Shown here: positions 23,201 to 29,200 of the stretch, piece after piece | Layout of the letters: each line of letters starts with the position of its first letter | Position numbering within the stretch: position 1 is the first letter of the stretch | Assembly (NCBI GenBank): GCA_023053575.1 | Contig: JAKZAP010000007.1 | Coordinates: forward strand, 25,507,464 to 25,571,463 | Length of the DNA: 64,000 nt | Source: Branchinecta lynchi | Taxonomy: Eukaryota > Arthropoda > Branchiopoda > Anostraca > Branchinectidae | Reading direction: 5' to 3' | Translations under genes and position numbers: made by a program | The notes under the pieces: model-generated | Seen by the model: the letters and a program-made list of their open reading frames with translations, nothing else | Told to the model about the DNA's origin: nothing | Databases searched by the model: none

Positions 23201-26200
23201 AACTTCAAAAACACCTTTTGACCGGCCATGTATCAAATACCACGATAACTGCAAAAACGACTTTAGACCATGGTATCAGATACCATGGTATCTACAAAAA
23301 CGCAACTAATGAGTGTTTCCGCGGTTGATAGCTTGGCATCCAAGCCTGTTTCGGCGGCCAAGAGCTCGCCAAGTAGCTCAAATTTGACAAATAATTGAAG
23401 AGCTGGGCGCACAAAGGTGATAAGTCGCTTTTTGCTAGTTTCGAGATAATTGCATTTAAAGTTTGGGAAGTTAGTATTGTTATGGAGACATCCCATAGCA
23501 CTTTGCTCTGCAATAGTCCTCCTAGTTATTCGCTCCCTCTATCGCCTACTTTTCTATATATCTCTTCGGTTTCCATCACCATCATTAATTTCCCGGCATC
23601 GTGACAATAGGTCACTCGGTCTTTATCCACTAGCTCCAGTTAGCTGCTGGCTAACCCGAGGTCAGGCTTTGATCCATTTCCTTCTAAGTATTTTGGCTGC
23701 GGAATGAATCCGCAGCCAAGAACAGTTATCTTTCCTTCTTGGTCCAAGCAGGACCTCTCTATGTTATAATTTATGGTAAGAGTTGTTTATATATTTAGTT
23801 AGGGACCCATTAGTGTTATATATTATGTGTCAAACTCTTGTTCACGTAATACGAGTAAATTAACTATAGACGTTATGGTCCATCTCGGCTAGTAGGCCTC
23901 GGGCTTGACTGGATATGTGAATTCCAGCTTTGCTAGGATGTGTGAACCAGCTTGATTAGGGACTTCTGGATTGACTGCGGCTGAGCTATAGAATTCCTCG
24001 AGGCTTTCCCTTCTCTCTTTTGTCCGGTTTCCTGACTGGTCCTGGGTCTAGTGGGCACCTACGGTGTCAGAATGTCTTCAGCCCACACCCCAGGAGCCTT
24101 AACTTCACAAAACCTCGCCTCCACTCGTCCATCCTCGCAACAATGGTGTAAGAACAGGGATTTGGAAACTTCCCCCACGTTCAACATCTTAACAGTATAT
24201 CGAAAGCTAGTTATCATTCTTGTCCACTGATTATCTCCATAGAGAGTGGTCTGGTGAAGATTCTGATAGAACAGAGAGAGACCCGGTGAAATTTCTGTAG
24301 CCTGTGTAGTTGTTTGATAGTTATTTTTGACAGAGCAAAACGGAAATGTCAGCTGAATTTTGTTAGAGCTAGAGGCTCAAAGCCGCTCAAGTTGGTTTTC
24401 CCATAAGCTGATTTTTCCAACTTAGCGGCTTTGAGCCTGAAGAGTACCTTGCCAAGAACGGCCGAAATATAGCTCTAATAAAATTCAGCTGGCGTGTCCG
24501 TTTTGCACTATCAAATATGATTTGCAGTCAGCTTGGGCTGAAGGAATATTGTTGCAATACTATTATTAAATGTGCCTCAGACTGGGCCAATCTTAAGCAG
24601 TAGTATCCAGTAGCATCCAGTCTTGCTATAATAGTTGCATGCAGCAGAATACAGTAACACGGTAGCCTTGACATAGAAGCATGTAAAAGCATCAGTACTG
24701 CATGCTACTTTTTCGTACAACTTCATACTACAATTTCGAGATAAATTTTTCATCGGGAAGAGCGCAAAAATGTGTACCAGATGGCGCTCTTAGAATCGGA
24801 ATCGGAATCGTTTATTAATAAAACAGCTGTCGTAGCCTTCTCGTGGACGAGACGCTAAATTACGCTATTCTTTACAAATTCAAAATAAATATATAGCAAG
24901 GTACTACACTTCTTTGTTATAACGGTCAGTAAAAAACGGCACGAACGAGTGGGCGAACCGGTTTGTTCTGGTTTTCACAGGCACAAGCTTATTGCAGCGA
25001 CGGGTACGACTAGTACTTGGGGCGTCAGGTGGAAGAATGGATCTGTGTTTGTCACTAGCGAGCAGATTACGGCCGAAGTTCATTATAAGTTCGTTTCGAC
25101 GGTCGAACAAGGTAGGTAACCGTAAGTCTCGTAGAGCTTGCTCGTATGTTAGGTACTTCGGGCCTAATGTTATTTTTGCCGCACGCTTCTGGACGGCTTC
25201 AATTTCCCCTGTTAGGTAAACGGTGTTCTGGATTTGAGGGCCCCACACTGGGCAACAATACTCGAGTATCGGCCTTACGTTAGTAACATAAGCTTGGCGG
25301 AGATCAGAAACGCTGAAACCCATTAGCTCAATCTGCTAAAAAAAGCGAGTTATCACCATTGCGCGTTCAGATCAGACCTGGCTTTTTGGGTTGCAAATTC
25401 AGAAAAAGAAAAAGATACAACTAATACTGAATGTTGACGTTATTAATTGAGGAGATCAAAACAGAGTGTATAATTAATGTTTCAAGAACCCTAATTGCAG
25501 TCTGCTCATTGTCCCCAAGCTGCCACAAAGCCGATCAAATCTCACGTCCCCTAGGGATTTTCAGTTGTTTATGGAATAGTCTGGTTTTTGAAACCAGTGT
25601 GACCAAGCTCTCACTCTTCAGTTTTGGCAGTGATTTTCGAATTATTGGCTCAAAATCTGGCGTGAAATTCAAATTTAACGAAAATCGAAATCCAAAATTC
25701 GAAAGCGAAAACCCAGGTCGTGTCCAGCTTCAAATCAATCACTTACCATCCCATGCGGAAGACTCGACCCAGCTAATGGCGTTGATCAGAGCGGCAGTTC
25801 CTCCGTAGCAGGCGTTGGTAGTGTCTAACCCCTCAACGTCCATGTTTCCAGAAGCTTCGAAAAGTTGCATCAAACAAGTCTTGACACTCTTGGACTTGTC
25901 GATGATCGTCTCTGTGCCGACATCAAGGCGGCCGATTTTCTCGTAGCCTAGAAATTAATATTATTATTTTTATGTTTTTGCATCTGATCTTTTGTTGTTG
26001 TTGTTACTGCGCAGGTGAACAATATTTCCACAGCTTCTGGGTAGCTGTTACGATCGACTCTCCACATGACCATCATCTACCCCTCTCTCATTTACTCCAA
26101 AATTTATAACCTAACTTCATTCAAATTTTCACATTCAAACAACATATTTTTCAAATTCTCATCCATACTGCAACATATCGGACATGAGTAAGGATCGGTC

Positions 26201-29200
26201 AGATTATGTACTTGTTGTTGATTGGCTTAGAGTGAAATAAAGACTGTTTTAAAACCTCTAACAGTAGCCCTTCATGGCTTAGAAGTCCGGCATGCCTTTG
26301 ACAGCAACGAGTTGGAACGTCAATGGTTGGAGTTCCACCACACTTCCAGAAGTTATTAAATCAAATCGTTCTAATTTTATGCATCCCTTCAAATAGGTTT
26401 GAATTAGTTCAAGTTCAAGTTCAACTTCCAAGTTTTTTTAATTTTACGCAAAAAATGCGAATAGATGACACAAGCACTGTGGAGAAAAACAATTCGAACA
26501 GGCAGTGCTTCTTGAAAATTTTACTATAATAAAAACAACTACATACACTATAAATCTAACAAAAATAATACAACTTAATTTATCTGACCTGTATGAAATG
26601 ACCTGCTATCATACCAAATAAATAAATAAAAATTTATATTTTCCCCTCTTGGGAAAAATAAACCAAAATGACAAACTATTTGACATAGTAAGCGAGATTT
26701 CGTACAGCATAAACCAACCACACACGAAACAGTCATTTAATTAACCAACCACACTCTAATAAAGAACAAAAAAAATTCTTATATAACTATTATAATTTTT
26801 TAAAATTAAGAATCAGTAGTCCTTTGAGTCGGAACCTGATAAGCGATGGGCTTCCTTCCAACCATTCTGAAACATCATTTTTATATTTTTCCCACACAGA
26901 TGGTATAGGATAGGTATTGCTATAGTAGCGTTCGGATACTGTTGGTAGGGGGTTGGAAAACACCCTAATGCAAATGGATTTATCAAATCAAGTACCGTCA
27001 TTCACAGTTTGGTCACGGTTGTAAACATTGGACAGAATAAGAAACGACGGGATTTATCGTATGACAAATCATACCCCCATCCTCGATGTCATTAGAAAGC
27101 GGCGATGGATGTATTGGGGGTAAATGGTGCGAATGGGTGATGGAAGGCTGCCACACGACATATGGTGTTGGACACAACCTGGCCTCAGTAAGTCAGGGAG
27201 ACCAAAAATCGAGGGGTCGACGACTCTCATTTTTTATGTACACCATTCCGGAATAACGGAATAATCCTGACCATTCCGGATTATTCCTGGCCATTCCGGA
27301 TTATTCCTGACCATTCTGGATTATTCCTGACCATTCCGGATTATTCCTGACCATTCCGGATTATTCATAACCATTCCGGATTATTCCTAACTATTCCGGA
27401 TTATTAATAACCATTCCGGGTTCTTCCTAACTATTCCAGATTATTCTTGACCATTCCGGATTATTCCTAACCATTCCGGATTATTCCTCCGGGACATACC
27501 GTTCCGGGAGAGTCGTCGACCCCTCGCCAAAAATGACTATTGGCCGGTCGTTAGAGAAGGAGGCGAAGTTGGCGAGGTCTGCGATTGAGGAGCTTTGGTC
27601 GAAAGCTCAGGACCGGTCATCGTGGCGAACCACTGTCGCTGCCTTATGGCGTAGGAGGACCTAAACTAAACTAACTAAAAACGATTTGGTTGACACCTTT
27701 GTTATTTCCTACCAAACCGGTCACCGTCCTTTGGTAAGGCGCTCGAGGGGCGACACTCTTGGATTTGTCAGTGATAGCAAAAGATTAGTTGCGTTTTTGC
27801 AGATACCATGGTATCTGTTACCACGGTAACTGAATCTGCAATTAGTCGTTTTCATAGTTACCGTGGTATCTGCTACACGGTTGCTCTGCAAAAATGACTA
27901 TTGCAAAAATTGCACTTTCCTAAGTCATCCCAGACGACAAACTGATATACAGTTACATCACTAAGTGCTAAACTTCTTTCTCATCAATTTGGCAAAATTT
28001 GATGAAAGTGAGATGACTTTCCAGATACCACGTTCGAAGCGTGGTATCTGAATATCAGATACCACGATAACTAGCCAGATACCACGATAACTGCAAAAAC
28101 ACCTTTTGATGGTGGTATCAGATACCACGATGACTGCAAAAACGACTTTAGACCGTGCTGTCAGATACCATGGTATCTGTAAAATCGCAACTATTTTCTC
28201 GTACCCCAACTTTTTTAAAACTGGTTTTAATTTGGTTTAGAACGTGACACTGGTACGATACCAGGCTTTACGAGGGCATGTATCTATTCAAAGGCAATAC
28301 TGTTCACATTGGCTGCATTCTGGTCACAACACATTAGTATTTATGTGAGGAAAGTGTTGCACTCGAAATGTAACTCGTTTACTCGTGTGCAGGATATGAA
28401 GTTACTGAAGCCTCGACTGGAGCTATCGCTGGTGCACGAACGATTGAGTTTCAGTAGAGATATTCACTTTCGTCAGTGTTGCTGCTATTCGAGTGTGTGT
28501 CACTTTTTTCAAGTCTTAATACTACTCCCTAGTATTATTTTACTCTGCGATCGCTGCTGCACGACTGCATGAGCTTTGGTAGGGACGTTCTCTATCGCCA
28601 GTGGTATCGCTGCGACTACTCCCGATTGATATTATGCTCTGACTTATCCATATATAACCATCAATTATGGTATAGGTACTTTCTTAAGCTGAACAACGTT
28701 GCTCGAGTTACCCAGTTCTGATGAAGTACGCATTTAATATACTGCCTGAATAAGAGCAACAGAATAGCTTGGTGATGTTGCTAGGAAACCAGGCAGACGA
28801 AAACGTAAGAAATGGTTCCTTATCTGATGACGATGAAGATAAGCTTAATAATTCGTTTTACTTGCTCTGCGATCGTTGGTGCACGACTGAACAAGTTTTA
28901 GTAGAGACGTTCTCTATCGCCAGTGGTATCGCTGCGCTACTCCTTACTGCTGTTTTGCACTGACTTATCCGTATATCACCGTCAATTATAGGTACTTTCT
29001 TAAGCTGAACAACGTTGCTCAAATTGTCCAGTTCTGATGAAGTACGCATTTAATGTACTGCCTGAATAAGAGCAACAGAATAGCTTGATGCTGTTGCTAG
29101 GAAACCAGGCAGAAAGAAACGTAAAAAATGGTTCCTTATCTGATGATGAAGATAAGCTTTTTTCATACTTCATTTAATATCTTTGGAAGAAAAAAGAATA

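Larger units (their letters stand above)
17130..23307. mobile_element. GATACC MITE (family A), copy 3, split by two larger insertions
   Basis: Ends AGTTGCGTTTTGGCAGATACC and ATCTACAAAAACGCAACT, with AAT duplicated at 17127-17129 and 23308-23310. The MITE's own sequence lies in three blocks, 17130-17279, 18355-18502 and 23189-23307, which sum to about 417 bp against 405 bp in the uninterrupted copy at 27788. The inserts are the HINE-like element 17280-18354 and the LINE 18503-23184. All are inside HMG-CoA synthase intron 2. Confidence 0.88.

Noticed and set aside
27240..27490. Short regular repeats as a possible CRISPR array
   Set aside because: The units are contiguous without unique spacers and are enclosed by transposon inverted repeats; the genome is eukaryotic.
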